A stretch of 64,000 bases of DNA from Candidatus Hebobacterum abditum (GCA_029821875.1 JALGXW010000001.1:225987-289986); one strand, 5' to 3'; counted from the stretch's first letter, positions 47,018 to 56,289 are shown. The notes: a model not told the origin generated them from the sequence alone. Program-made: numbers and translations.

Positions 47018-48679
47018 ATGAACCTGGGAATCGGTCTTCGCAACCTAAGTCGGGCCCGTGAGATCCTGTCTGTTCTCGTTCTCGACTACGGCTTCGGCTA
47101 CGTCTTCGATCAACTCGGGCTCTCGCGTCACCTGCCAATCGCGCGCCGCCGCCGCCCCTCGCGGGAGTACGCCGGCCTGCCGGGGCCGCGTCGACTTCGG
47201 CTCGCGCTGGCCGAACTCGGGCCCGCCTTCATCAAGCTTGGCCAGGTGCTGGGCGCGCGCGGCGATTTCCTGCCGCGGGCATTCGTCCAGGAGCTTCGGC
47301 GCCTTCAGGACGAAGGGCCGGTAGTCCCGTTCGCCGAAATCCGAGGCGTCATCGAGACGGAGCTCGGACGGCCGATCGAGCGCTGCTTCCGCGAGGTGGA
47401 AGCTGATCCTCTCTCTTCGGCGTCGCTGGGCCAGGTGCATGCAGCAGTATTGCCTGACGGGCGTCAGGTGACGGTCAAGGTGCTTCGCCCTGGCGTCCGG
47501 CGTGTCGTTGAGACCGATCTGCAGATTCTGTCCGATGCGGCGGCCCTCTTGACGCGACAGGTCCCGGCGCTCAGACGCCATGATCTTCCCGGCTTTGTGC
47601 GCTACTTCGCCACCCAGATGGAAGACGAGATGTCGTACACCATCGAGGCCCACACGGCGGACCGATTCAGACACAGCTTCACCTCGGCCGGGGTCGATAT
47701 CCGCATCCCCGAGATCATCTGGGACCTCACCGCGCGAGAGGCGCTCACGACTGAGAGGATCCGGGCAGAGCGCGTGGACCGGCTCCCTGGCCGGAGCTGC
47801 GCGATCGACCGGAAGGCGGCGGCACAGCAGATCGGCCGCGCCTTCCTCCACCAAGTCTTCGTGGACGGTTTCTTCCACGGCGACCCCCACCACGGCAATC
47901 TGCTCATAGACGATGCTGGCCGTCTTGTGCTGCTCGACTTCGGCATTGTAGGGCACCTGGATCCCCGCACCCGGCGTCTGCTCTGCGAGGCCGTGCGTCG
48001 CCTCTATGAGGAGGACATCGAGGGGCTCGTCGCGGCCATGTCGGAGCTCGGCACGCTCGGCGGTGATGCAGACCTGCAATCATTGAGGCAGGAGCTGGCG
48101 AGAATCGTGAGCCGGTTCATGGTGCTTCCTCGGCGCGAGTTCCCCATGGGTGAGGTGCTCATGCGGACCCTGCGGGGCCTCTGGCTCAACCACATCCGGG
48201 TCCCCGCGGAGTTGTCCCTGGCCGCGAAGTCGTTGCTGATGGCCGAGGCGGTGGCGACGGATCTGGACCCGGACTTCGATCTCAGACAAGTGGCGGCGCC
48301 GGTGCTCCGGGAGGCACGGGCCAGGGAGCTGGTCCCCGAAGAGCTGGTTGACAGATCGGCGCGCGCTGTCGAGAGTGCGGCCCGGCGCCTCGGCCGGCTG
48401 CCGGCGAGGCTCGACAGAGTGCTCTCTCTCATCGAGCACGGCGGACTGCGCGTCCGCGTGGAGGACCTGGACATCGATACCCGGTGGGGGCGGATGAGCA
48501 GAGCGCTGAATCGTCTGGCGCTCGGCGCCGTTGCCATGGGGCTGCTCATCGCTGGCGCGGTGCTCCTCGTCCTCGGGAAACACACGACTCATGCGGTCCT
48601 GGGCGGCGTCGCCTTCGCGGGCGCGCTCCTGACCGGCCTGGTGGTTGTCCTGCGGGCCATGCGGCCTGGGCAGCTGTGA
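47018..48679 (+). CDS. ABC1/AarF/UbiB family atypical kinase
   Basis: A 553-residue UbiB-type protein kinase-like ATPase linked to lipid/quinone metabolism. The family KxGQ motif is in 'AFIKLGQVLGARGDFL', the alanine-rich nucleotide loop in 'LSSASLGQVHAAVLPDG', the catalytic loop 'GFFHGDPHHGNLL' and the metal motif 'LVLLDFGIVGHL'. Two transmembrane helices close the C-terminus ('GAVAMGLLIAGAVLLVLG', 'LGGVAFAGALLTGLVVVL'). Its stop overlaps the maf start. Confidence 0.92.
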   Translation: MNLGIGLRNLSRAREILSVLVLDYGFGYVFDQLGLSRHLPIARRRRPSREYAGLPGPRRLRLALAELGPAFIKLGQVLGARGDFLPRAFVQELRRLQDEGPVVPFAEIRGVIETELGRPIERCFREVEADPLSSASLGQVHAAVLPDGRQVTVKVLRPGVRRVVETDLQILSDAAALLTRQVPALRRHDLPGFVRYFATQMEDEMSYTIEAHTADRFRHSFTSAGVDIRIPEIIWDLTAREALTTERIRAERVDRLPGRSCAIDRKAAAQQIGRAFLHQVFVDGFFHGDPHHGNLLIDDAGRLVLLDFGIVGHLDPRTRRLLCEAVRRLYEEDIEGLVAAMSELGTLGGDADLQSLRQELARIVSRFMVLPRREFPMGEVLMRTLRGLWLNHIRVPAELSLAAKSLLMAEAVATDLDPDFDLRQVAAPVLREARARELVPEELVDRSARAVESAARRLGRLPARLDRVLSLIEHGGLRVRVEDLDIDTRWGRMSRALNRLALGAVAMGLLIAGAVLLVLGKHTTHAVLGGVAFAGALLTGLVVVLRAMRPGQL

Positions 48680-49275
48680 CGGCGCTCATCCTGGCCTCGC
48701 GATCTCCCAGGCGCCAGGAGCTCCTCCGCTCGGCCGGCATCGAGTTTCGCCTAGTCGTTCCCGAAATACAGGAGCCGTCGCCTGTGCGGCGGCAGTATGC
48801 GCAGTATGTCCGCGTGGCCGCTCTGCTGAAGGCCGTCGCCGTGTCGCAGACGGCGACGGGGCTGGTACTGGCCGCGGATACAATCGTCGTCTGTGAAGGC
48901 CGGGTCCTTGGCAAGCCATCCGGGGCCGACGACGCGCGGCGCGCTCTCCTGAGCCTCAGCGGGCGCTGGCACTCCGTCTACACGGGTGTGGCCCTGGTGG
49001 AAGGAGAGAGGCGACTGGTCGACTACGAGCGGACGGAGGTGGCCCTCCGGCCCCTGTCGAACGAGGACATAGACCGGTACATCACAACCGGCGAGCCCAT
49101 GGACAAGGCCGGCTCCTATGCCATCCAAGGCGGAGGCGCGGCCTTGATTCGCGCCATCCGGGGCTGCTATACGAACGTGATCGGACTTCCACTTCCGAAG
49201 GTGCTGAGGATGCTCGTGGAGTTCAAGAGAGGCGGGAAGGCCGCACCTCGGCCCGGGGCGAGCAGCCGCCGATGA
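48676..49275 (+). CDS. maf: Maf-family nucleotide pyrophosphatase
   Basis: A 199-residue Maf/HAM1-type house-cleaning nucleotidase acting on dTTP/UTP or modified nucleotides. 'LILASRSPRRQELLRSAGI' at the N-terminus, 'VLAADTIVVCEGRVLGKP' (catalytic Asp) and 'PMDKAGSYAIQGGGAALI' are diagnostic. GTG start overlaps the UbiB gene (GTGA), and its stop overlaps mreB (ATGA). Maf is frequently adjacent to the mre operon. Confidence 0.94.
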   Translation: MTALILASRSPRRQELLRSAGIEFRLVVPEIQEPSPVRRQYAQYVRVAALLKAVAVSQTATGLVLAADTIVVCEGRVLGKPSGADDARRALLSLSGRWHSVYTGVALVEGERRLVDYERTEVALRPLSNEDIDRYITTGEPMDKAGSYAIQGGGAALIRAIRGCYTNVIGLPLPKVLRMLVEFKRGGKAAPRPGASSRR

Positions 49276-50306
49276 TCTGGCGGCGCGTGCTGTCCCGATA
49301 CTCGCGGGACATGGGGATCGACCTGGGCACGGCGAACACCCTTGTCCACGTGCGAGGGCGGGGGATCGTGCTGAACGAGCCCTCCGTGGTCGCGATAGAC
49401 CAGACGAACGGGCAGATCCTATGGGTAGGCTCGGAAGCGAAGCGAATGCTGGGACGCACGCCGGCCAACATCGAGGTGGTGCGGCCGCTGAAGGACGGCG
49501 TGATCGCAGATTTCGATGTGGCCGAGGTGATGCTGCGCCATTTCATCCGCCAGGTACACGGGCGGCGAGCACTCGTTCATCCTAGGGTCGTGATGGGTAT
49601 CCCATCGGGGGTCACGGAGGTGGAACGGCGTGCGATGCGAGAGGCCGTCATTCGCGCGGGCGCGGGCGAGGCCCACCTGATTGAGGAGCCGATGGCCTCG
49701 GCGATTGGGGCGGGGCTCCCGGTCTGGGAGCCTGCCGGGAACATGGTGTTGGACATCGGCGGCGGTACGTCCGAGGTCGCTGTGATAGCGCTCAGCCGAG
49801 TCGTCGCCGGGCGCTCAATGCGGATAGCGGGGGACGAGGTCGACGAGGCCATCGTGACGTTCTTCCAGCACGAGCACGGCTTGGCGATCGGCCTGCCGAC
49901 GGCCGAGAGACTCAAGCTGGAGATAGGATCCGCCTCCGCCTTCGAGGGCGATGATGAACTCGTTGCCGTCGCCGCAGGTAGGGACCTGGTTACAGGTCTC
50001 CCGCGATCAGTCGAGGTGAGCGCGCCAGAGATCCGGGAGGCAATCGCGGAGGCACTTGCGGGGATAGCGGAATCGATCAGACTGACACTGGAGAGCACGC
50101 CCACCGAGTTGGCGTCCGAGGTCATGGCGCGCGGCCTGGTGCTCACAGGCGGCGGCGCGCTGCTCAGGGGAATCGAGCTGCTGCTCGCTCAAGATACCGG
50201 CATGCAGGTACGCGTCGCCGAACACCCGCTGACCTGCGTCGTCGAAGGCGCCGGCAGTGCGCTCGAAGACCTCGAGCATTTCGCCGACGTCTTCGCGCCT
50301 TCTTGA
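49272..50306 (+). CDS. mreB: Rod shape-determining protein MreB
   Basis: A 344-residue bacterial actin forming membrane-associated filaments that guide lateral wall synthesis. 'DMGIDLGTANTLVHVRGRG' (phosphate 1), 'EEPMASAIGAGLPV', 'NMVLDIGGGTSEVAVIAL' (phosphate 2), 'IAGDEVDEAIVTFF' and 'GLVLTGGGALLRGIELLL' (adenosine site). The presence of MreB suggests a rod-shaped or elongated cell. Confidence 0.96.
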   Translation: MIWRRVLSRYSRDMGIDLGTANTLVHVRGRGIVLNEPSVVAIDQTNGQILWVGSEAKRMLGRTPANIEVVRPLKDGVIADFDVAEVMLRHFIRQVHGRRALVHPRVVMGIPSGVTEVERRAMREAVIRAGAGEAHLIEEPMASAIGAGLPVWEPAGNMVLDIGGGTSEVAVIALSRVVAGRSMRIAGDEVDEAIVTFFQHEHGLAIGLPTAERLKLEIGSASAFEGDDELVAVAAGRDLVTGLPRSVEVSAPEIREAIAEALAGIAESIRLTLESTPTELASEVMARGLVLTGGGALLRGIELLLAQDTGMQVRVAEHPLTCVVEGAGSALEDLEHFADVFAPS

Positions 50307-50316
50307 GGATCCAGCA

Positions 50317-51162
50317 ATGATAGCGAGACTCCGCAGCGAGAGAGGCCGGACGGCAGTGTTGTTCGCTGGGCTCGCGGTGTTCGCCCTGGCCCTGCACCTC
50401 TGGCAGGGCGCCGCGCGGAGGGGTGGGGGAGCGACATGGCTGGATAGCGCGGTATGCGGGGTCTCACGTCCTCTCCAACAGATCTTGACCTCATGCGCCG
50501 ACTTCGTGGAGAGGGAGTGGCTTGCCACAGTACACGCACGAGACCTCATCGATGAGAACGCGGATCTATCCGCGCGCGTCGCCATGCTGGAGGCAACCCT
50601 ATCGCGGAGCGACGAGGAGCGAGCGGCGTATGGCCGCGAGGCCGCGCTGAGATCCGCTTACCCCGGCGTTGGCAGGGATCGATTGGCGCAGGTGATCGGC
50701 GTCGGCGAGGGAGGCTGGTTCAACCACCTCACCTTGGATCGAGGGAGTGCCCATGGAGTGCGCGTGCGCGACGTGGCCGTGACCCCGGAGGGTCTCATAG
50801 GGCAGGTCTCCGCGGTCGCCGCGCGCACCTGTAGGCTCGTCCCACTGACCGAGCCTGCGAGTTCTGTCGCAGTGAGGCTTCAGCGTTCCCGCGATGGAGG
50901 GCTGCTCGAGGGTCTGGGCGGCTGGCGGTGTGAGTTGCGCTACCTATCTCCGAATGCAGATGTGCAGCCGGGGGACGTGGTCCTCACCTCGGGCCTGGGT
51001 GGCGTTTTCCCGCCGGGCCTGCGCGTGGGTATCATTACGTCGGTGAAAACCGACCCCGCGGCGCCCGGCAAGGCCGCCGAGGTGCGGCCTGCGGCACGGC
51101 TTCGGAAGGTGGAAGATGTGCTGCTCCTTCCAGCGCGTCCCGACGTCTGGCCCGAGCCGTGA
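50317..51162 (+). CDS. mreC: Rod shape-determining protein MreC
   Basis: A 281-residue membrane-anchored periplasmic scaffold linking MreB to the elongation machinery. One N-terminal helix ('TAVLFAGLAVFALALHLW'), a coiled coil (about 75-110, 'DENADLSARVAMLEATL') and the beta-barrel domain with 'LTLDRGSAHGVRVRDVAVTPEG' and 'QPGDVVLTSGLGGVFPPGLRVG'. Starts 10 bp after mreB. mreD, pbp2 and rodA do not follow; the next gene is on the opposite strand. Confidence 0.93.
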   Translation: MIARLRSERGRTAVLFAGLAVFALALHLWQGAARRGGGATWLDSAVCGVSRPLQQILTSCADFVEREWLATVHARDLIDENADLSARVAMLEATLSRSDEERAAYGREAALRSAYPGVGRDRLAQVIGVGEGGWFNHLTLDRGSAHGVRVRDVAVTPEGLIGQVSAVAARTCRLVPLTEPASSVAVRLQRSRDGGLLEGLGGWRCELRYLSPNADVQPGDVVLTSGLGGVFPPGLRVGIITSVKTDPAAPGKAAEVRPAARLRKVEDVLLLPARPDVWPEP

Positions 51163-51163
51163 T

Positions 51164-51844
51164 TCAGGGCCCGTAGATGATCACATACCCGGTCGCGCTG
51201 CTGCCGGAATGGCGGACGATAAGCTCTCCCGTCCGCGGCCGTCCGCTGCGCCGCCATACCTCGTAGGTGACGCGCAGATCCCCCGAGTCCGGAAGCTCCT
51301 CCGGATCACCCACAGACACCTTCACTGGCGGATCATCCCCGAACATCTGCTCAAGATGGAGAGCAGCCTGTCTCCGGGAGCCGTACTTGTCGACCAGGGC
51401 CGGGTAGAAGACGGTGGCTCCCCGGTAGTGTCCTCCGACCATCGACTGCCAGAACCCCTCAACCGCCTCCTGTGGCGTCGCGGCCGGAGGCGGAAGCGGC
51501 TCCGGACGGAGGAGTAGGACCGCGGCGGCGATGAGCGCTGCCCCTACGGCGCCGAGCGCGATCCATCGCGCCGGTCCGCCTCGGGCACGAGGCGCCGCGC
51601 GCTCCGCGACCTGGCGCTCGCGTATCGCCTCAACCGCGCCCTGAACTTCGTCTCGGGACTTCTGGCGCTCGGCATCCTGCTCCTCCCGCGCGCGGCGCCT
51701 GGCGGCATCCTCTTCGGAGACGTCCTCCGGCGCGGCAGAGGGCTCGGCCTGCGCCCCCCGCTTCTGCTGCTGGTCTTCGAGTTGGCGGAGAGCCTCGGCG
51801 AGGTCGTCCTGGGAGTCGTCGCCGCCTAAGTCTATCCGTGCCAT
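51164..51844 (-). CDS. Single-pass membrane protein of unknown function
   Basis: A 226-residue protein. A charged, Gln/Glu/Arg-rich helical N-terminus (about 1-85, probable coiled coil), one transmembrane helix (about 94-113, 'IALGAVGAALIAAAVLLLRP') and a C-terminal domain of about 110 residues. That domain starts 'ATPQEAVEGFWQSMVGGHY' and resembles small extracytoplasmic SnoaL/DUF4878-like folds. I do not recognise a specific function. It abuts mreC tail-to-tail with only 1 bp between stop codons. Confidence 0.65.
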   Translation of the reverse strand: MARIDLGGDDSQDDLAEALRQLEDQQQKRGAQAEPSAAPEDVSEEDAARRRAREEQDAERQKSRDEVQGAVEAIRERQVAERAAPRARGGPARWIALGAVGAALIAAAVLLLRPEPLPPPAATPQEAVEGFWQSMVGGHYRGATVFYPALVDKYGSRRQAALHLEQMFGDDPPVKVSVGDPEELPDSGDLRVTYEVWRRSGRPRTGELIVRHSGSSATGYVIIYGP

Positions 51845-51904
51845 CGTCGGCCCTCACGCCTCCTACCGGCGAATTCTCCGAGGCCTGACTGCTTCCTGCC
51901 TTTG

Positions 51905-51933
51905 TTGACGGCTGCGCACCATGTTGTTAGACT
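51905..51933 (+). promoter_or_regulatory. Promoter of tRNA-Arg
   Basis: TTGACG (51905-51910), 17-bp spacer, TAGACT (51928-51933), ending 25 bp before the tRNA. Confidence 0.65.
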
Positions 51934-51958
51934 CAGGTTGGTGGCAGAGAGTTCGCGC

Positions 51959-52032
51959 GCCCCCGTAGCTCAGATGGATAGAGCAGGGCCCTCCTAAGGC
52001 CCGTGCCGCGCGTTCGAGTCGCGCCGGGGGCC
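51959..52032 (+). tRNA. tRNA-Arg (anticodon CCT)
   Basis: Acceptor GCCCCCG pairs with CGGGGGC, D-arm GCTC/GAGC, anticodon stem GGGCC/GGCCC with loop CTCCTAA (anticodon CCT), T-arm GCGCG-TTCGAGT-CGCGC. The base after the acceptor is C (52032), an unusual discriminator, followed by CCA at 52033-52035, so the 3' CCA may be encoded. Confidence 0.92.
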
Positions 52033-52098
52033 CCAGCCACCCACCGCGGTGAGCCTCCAGAGGTTTTCCCTCCTGTCCCGCCGAAGCCATCGTGCATC

Positions 52099-52656
52099 GT
52101 GAAGATCATAGTCGGTCTGGGCAATCCCGGTCTGAAGTACCGCAGGACGCGGCATAATCTGGGCTTCATGGCGCTCGCCGCGCTCGCCGATCTGAGGGGG
52201 ATGCGATTCCGGCGAGCGCGATTTCGCTCGACCCAAGCCCGTGGTCGGATCGGAAGAGAGGAGATCATCCTCGTCCGCCCGATGACGTTCATGAACCGGA
52301 GCGGGGAGAGCGTGGCCAGAGTCCTGAGCCAATCCTCGTGCTCTCCCGTCGACATGCTCGTTGTCTGCGATGATGTGCATCTGGACCTGGGGCGGATGCG
52401 GCTGCGCCGCTCGGGCAGCGCGGGCGGCCACAGGGGACTGGAATCGATCATCCAACAGCTGCACTCCCGGGACTTCGCGCGCCTCAGGCTGGGAGTCGGC
52501 GCGCCGCCCGAAGGCGTCGATATGATGGACTACGTGTTGAGAGGCTTCGGGCGCGGGGAGTGGCCGGCGGTGCGCGAGGTCCTCGCGCGAGCCGCGCAGG
52601 CGATGGAGACGTGGGTGTACCACGGCATAGACGAAGCCATGAACCGGTTCAACTAG
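52099..52656 (+). CDS. pth: Peptidyl-tRNA hydrolase
   Basis: A 185-residue enzyme recycling peptidyl-tRNA released prematurely from ribosomes. 'KIIVGLGNPGLKYRRTRHNLGF' region carries the conserved Asn and catalytic His; 'MTFMNRSG' and 'VVCDDVHLDLG' (catalytic Asp) follow. 'GSAGGHRGLESII' has Arg where E. coli has Asn, a substitution seen in other lineages. GTG start at 52099; the frame is open upstream into the tRNA but that is not coding. Confidence 0.94.
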   Translation: MKIIVGLGNPGLKYRRTRHNLGFMALAALADLRGMRFRRARFRSTQARGRIGREEIILVRPMTFMNRSGESVARVLSQSSCSPVDMLVVCDDVHLDLGRMRLRRSGSAGGHRGLESIIQQLHSRDFARLRLGVGAPPEGVDMMDYVLRGFGRGEWPAVREVLARAAQAMETWVYHGIDEAMNRFN

Positions 52657-52672
52657 GCCGCCGGCCGCGGCG

Positions 52673-52702
52673 TTGACAAGCCGCGACCGGTTCGGCCATA
52701 AT
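52673..52702 (+). promoter_or_regulatory. Promoter of the aminotransferase-serA unit
   Basis: Perfect TTGACA (52673-52678), 18-bp spacer, CATAAT (52697-52702), about 55 bp before the start codon. Confidence 0.6.
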
Positions 52703-52757
52703 GAGGTCCCTCGACGTGAGGTCCTCGTGAACCCCATAACGCAGGAGGTCGGAACCC

Positions 52758-53906
52758 TTGGACGAGAAGCAGTTGCTGATGATCCCCGGACCAACGGCGG
52801 TCCCGCAGTCGATTCTCTTGGCCGGTGCCCGCCCGATGGTCAACCACCGCGGGCCGGAGTTCAAGGCCGCGCTGGACGAGTGCACCAGAGGACTCAAGCG
52901 AGTCTTCCAGACTTCGCACGAGATGTACATCCTCACCGCCTCCGGAACCGGCGGACTGGAGGCGGCCATCGTCAACATGCTGTCCCCAGGCGATCTCGTG
53001 CTGTCGGTGAGCATCGGCGTGTTCGGCGACCGGTTTGCGGACATCGCCGAGACCTACGGCGCGCGGGTGGAGAAGATGGACTTCGAGATGGGGCAAGCGG
53101 CCGATCCCGAGCAGCTTCGGACTCGGCTCTCCCAGGACAGCGGCAAGGAGATCAAGGCCGTACTGATCACCCAGAACGAAACCTCCACTGGCGTAACCAA
53201 CGATCTGGCCGCGGTCGGGGCGATCGTGAGAGAGCACGGAGCACTGCTGCTCGTGGACGGCATCAGCTCGCTCGTCGCGATGGACTGCCAGATGGATGCC
53301 TGGCAGATCGACGTGCTCGTGGCAGGCTCCCAGAAGGCCTTCATGATCCCTCCCGGCCTGTGCTTCGTTGCCATCAACGACCGGGCGGAGGCGGCCATGA
53401 AGCAGGCGAAGATACCGCGATTCTACTTCGACCTCGGCAAGGCGAAGAGCTACCTCGAACAGGGGCAGACACCATGGACGCCGGCAGTGCCCCAGGTGTT
53501 CCAACTCCAGGCCGCCTTGAAGCTGCTCGAGAAGGAGGGGATGACGGACTGCTTCGGCCGCCACGCGCGCCTCGCGAGGGCGACCCGCGAGGGGGTCAAG
53601 GCTCTGGGGCTGAAGCTGCTCGCCGACGAGGCCCACGCGAGTAACGCCGTCACCGCTGTGCGGAGGCCGACGGGCGTGGCCGTCGCCGATCTACGCAAGC
53701 TGATGCGAGAGAAGTACGGGGTCGTGCTGGCCGGCGGCCAGGGCACTCTGAAAGATGAGATCTTCAGAATCGGCCATCTCGGGTATGTGGGAGAGGCCGA
53801 TGTGATCGCGACGCTTGGGCTGCTCGGGCTCGGCCTGAAGGAGCTCGGCGTCGACGTAGACCCGGCGGCCGGTGTAGGGGCGGCCGTCAGTTCCTTGGGA
53901 GGTTGA
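52758..53906 (+). CDS. Class V aminotransferase (SerC-like / alanine-glyoxylate type)
   Basis: A 382-residue PLP enzyme. 'LLMIPGPTAVPQSIL', 'VNHRGPEFKAALDEC', 'LTASGTGGLEAAIVNMLSPGD', the cofactor Asp in 'LLLVDGISSLVAMD', and Schiff-base Lys in 'VLVAGSQKAFMIPPG' identify the serine-glyoxylate/alanine-glyoxylate family. Because serA follows 3 bp later, it most likely transaminates 3-phosphohydroxypyruvate to phosphoserine. TTG start with AGGAGG nine bases upstream; an ATG at 52779 is the alternative. Confidence 0.9.
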   Translation: MDEKQLLMIPGPTAVPQSILLAGARPMVNHRGPEFKAALDECTRGLKRVFQTSHEMYILTASGTGGLEAAIVNMLSPGDLVLSVSIGVFGDRFADIAETYGARVEKMDFEMGQAADPEQLRTRLSQDSGKEIKAVLITQNETSTGVTNDLAAVGAIVREHGALLLVDGISSLVAMDCQMDAWQIDVLVAGSQKAFMIPPGLCFVAINDRAEAAMKQAKIPRFYFDLGKAKSYLEQGQTPWTPAVPQVFQLQAALKLLEKEGMTDCFGRHARLARATREGVKALGLKLLADEAHASNAVTAVRRPTGVAVADLRKLMREKYGVVLAGGQGTLKDEIFRIGHLGYVGEADVIATLGLLGLGLKELGVDVDPAAGVGAAVSSLGG

Positions 53907-53909
53907 TGC

Positions 53910-55514
53910 GTGGCAAGTAAGCAGCGATGGCAGGTCCTGGCCAGCGACAAGTTGGCCGAGGAGGGCCTTTCCGCACTTCGGGAGAATCCGGCGATAGATC
54001 TCGTCGTGAAGACGGGCCTGTCGCCCGAGGAGTTGAAGGAGGCGATCGCCGGCGCTCACGGGCTGCTGGTCCGTAGCGCCACGAAGGTCACGTCCGATGT
54101 CATCGCGGCCGCGCCGAACCTGGTCGCGATCGGCCGCGCCGGCGTCGGCGTCGACAACATCGATGTAGAGGCCGCGACCGAGCGCGGCATTGTCGTGTGC
54201 AATTCGCCAGAGGGCAATACGGTTGCGGCCGCCGAGCACACCCTGGCTGTGATGTTGGCGCTGGCGCGGAACATCTCTGCCGCCGACACCTCAGTCTCGG
54301 GTGGTGAGTGGAAAAGAAGCGCCTTCCTCGGCGTCGAGTTGCTCAACAAGACGCTTGGGATCATCGGCTTGGGGAAGATAGGAGGCGAGGTGGCCGCTAG
54401 AGCGGCCGCCTTCGGAATGAAAGTCATAGGCCAGGACCCATTCATCGCGGCAGATCAGGCCGAACGAATCGGGGTGGAGATCGTCGAGCTCCCGGAGCTG
54501 CTCGAGCGCGCCGACTTCATAACCGTTCACGTGCCGCTCACAAAGGACACGAGGCACCTCATCGGGAGGGAGAGCCTGGCCAAGGTCAAGCCCGGGGTGC
54601 GGATCATCAACTGCTCGCGCGGGGCTGTCGTGGACGAGGCCGCGCTCGCGGAGGCGGTCCGGGACGGGCGGGTGGCCGGTGCGGGCCTCGACGTCTTCGA
54701 GAAGGAGCCTCCCACGGAGAGCCCGCTGCTCGGGCTGGACAACGTCGTCCTCACACCGCACCTCGGTGCGTCGACAGCCGAGGCGCAGATCAAGGTGGCC
54801 GTCGATGTTGCGCAGCAAGTTCTCGATGTTCTCCAGGGGAAGCCGGCGCGCAGCGCCGTCAACGTCATACCGGTGAGCCCGGAGGCGCTCCGGGCGCTGG
54901 AGGCCTACCTGCCGCTGGCTGAGAAGATGGGGAGCCTCCACGGGCAGCTCGCGGAAGGACCGCTCCGATCGGTCGAGATCACGTATGCAGGGCAGCTGGC
55001 CGACGAGGACCCTCGACTGCTGACGCGATCATTCCTGAAGGGACTGCTGTCGCCGATCATTGACGAATCCGTGAACCTCGTCAACGCCTCGGTTGTGGCC
55101 CAGGCGCGGGGGCTGCGGATAGTAGAATCGCGAAGCCGAGAGCCAGAGGACTATGTGAGCCTCATAAGCGCCCGCGTGGCGGTCGACGGCCGCGAACGGA
55201 CCATCTCCGGCACCCTGTTCGGGCGCAGCGACCCGCGCATTGTGCAGGTCGACAAGTACCGCGTCGACTTCGCGCCGGCCGGACATATGCTTGTATCCAT
55301 GCACATCGACCGCCCGGGCATGATCGGCCGCGTGGGCACGATTCTGGGCGACAACCAGGTCAATATCGCGGGCATGCACGTGGGCCGAGGGCAGCCAGGC
55401 CCTGGGGGCCTGTCGGTCATGGTTCTCGCACTCGATGGACCTGTGCCCTCGGACGTGATGGAGCAGCTTCTACAGGTCGATGGCATAGAGACAGCGCAGC
55501 TCGTGGAGCTGTGA
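53910..55514 (+). CDS. serA: D-3-phosphoglycerate dehydrogenase
   Basis: A 534-residue enzyme oxidising 3-phosphoglycerate with NAD, the first step of serine synthesis. 'IGRAGVGVDNIDVEAATERG', NAD loop 'LGIIGLGKIGGEVAARAAAFG', catalytic Arg in 'IINCSRGAVVDEAAL', Glu in 'AGLDVFEKEPP' and His in 'LTPHLGASTAEAQ'. The long form has the intervening substrate-binding domain (about 320-450) and a C-terminal ACT domain ('GMIGRVGTILGDNQVNIAGM') for serine feedback. GTG start with GGGAGG upstream. Confidence 0.96.
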   Translation: MASKQRWQVLASDKLAEEGLSALRENPAIDLVVKTGLSPEELKEAIAGAHGLLVRSATKVTSDVIAAAPNLVAIGRAGVGVDNIDVEAATERGIVVCNSPEGNTVAAAEHTLAVMLALARNISAADTSVSGGEWKRSAFLGVELLNKTLGIIGLGKIGGEVAARAAAFGMKVIGQDPFIAADQAERIGVEIVELPELLERADFITVHVPLTKDTRHLIGRESLAKVKPGVRIINCSRGAVVDEAALAEAVRDGRVAGAGLDVFEKEPPTESPLLGLDNVVLTPHLGASTAEAQIKVAVDVAQQVLDVLQGKPARSAVNVIPVSPEALRALEAYLPLAEKMGSLHGQLAEGPLRSVEITYAGQLADEDPRLLTRSFLKGLLSPIIDESVNLVNASVVAQARGLRIVESRSREPEDYVSLISARVAVDGRERTISGTLFGRSDPRIVQVDKYRVDFAPAGHMLVSMHIDRPGMIGRVGTILGDNQVNIAGMHVGRGQPGPGGLSVMVLALDGPVPSDVMEQLLQVDGIETAQLVEL

Positions 55515-55524
55515 GCGGCTCTGA

Positions 55525-56289
55525 ATGAGAATCCTCATCACGAACGATGACGGGATCCATGCCGCGGGGCTGTTGGGCCTCTACTCATCACTGCGGCAGC
55601 TCGGAAAGGTGACGGCGATTGCGCCGGAGCGCCCGCGCAGCGCCTGCGGACACGCCATCACGCTCCACAAGCCCCTGCGACTTCGCGCAGTGCAGATGCC
55701 GGACGGGGAAACCGGCTATGCCAGCAATGGCACTCCTGCGGATTGCGTCGCCCTGGGAGTGAGCGATCACGTCGGCGGCCGTCCCGATCTCGTGGTGTCC
55801 GGCATCAACCTCGGACCGAACTTGGGCGTCGACATGACCTACTCGGGAACAGTCGCGGCCGCCATGGAGGCGGCCATCTGTGGCATCCCCAGCTTCGCGA
55901 TAAGTGTGGCCTCCTACGAGAAGGCCGACTTTGGCCCTGCGGCCGACTTCGCGCGCTACCTTGCCAAGGAGATCGCCGAGCATGGACTCCGGAGGGCGAG
56001 CTTCCTCAATGTCAACGTTCCCGCGGTATCCCCTGCTGAGATCGAGGGGGTGAGCGTTACCCGCCAGGGAAGAGTACGATACAGCAATCGAATCGAGAAA
56101 CGTACCGATCCGCGGGGGGGAGTGTACTACTGGCTCACCGGCGAGAGAGTCGACCAGTCGAGGCAACCGGGAGGTGACGCGGACGCCATTGCCAGCAAAC
56201 GAGTATCCGTGACGCCAGTTCGGCTCGACGTCACAGATGAGGCCCTGATTGAGGACCTCTCCGATTGGGGGCTGGACTGGCCGCGGTAG
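55525..56289 (+). CDS. surE: 5'-nucleotidase SurE
   Basis: A 254-residue metal-dependent nucleoside monophosphatase. 'MRILITNDDGIHAAGLLGL' carries the paired metal Asp residues. 'APERPRSACGHAITLHKPL', 'SNGTPADCVALG', 'VSGINLGPNLGVDMTYSGTV' and 'ALIEDLSDWGL' complete the family pattern. Ten bases after serA, so probably co-transcribed. Confidence 0.95.
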   Translation: MRILITNDDGIHAAGLLGLYSSLRQLGKVTAIAPERPRSACGHAITLHKPLRLRAVQMPDGETGYASNGTPADCVALGVSDHVGGRPDLVVSGINLGPNLGVDMTYSGTVAAAMEAAICGIPSFAISVASYEKADFGPAADFARYLAKEIAEHGLRRASFLNVNVPAVSPAEIEGVSVTRQGRVRYSNRIEKRTDPRGGVYYWLTGERVDQSRQPGGDADAIASKRVSVTPVRLDVTDEALIEDLSDWGLDWPR

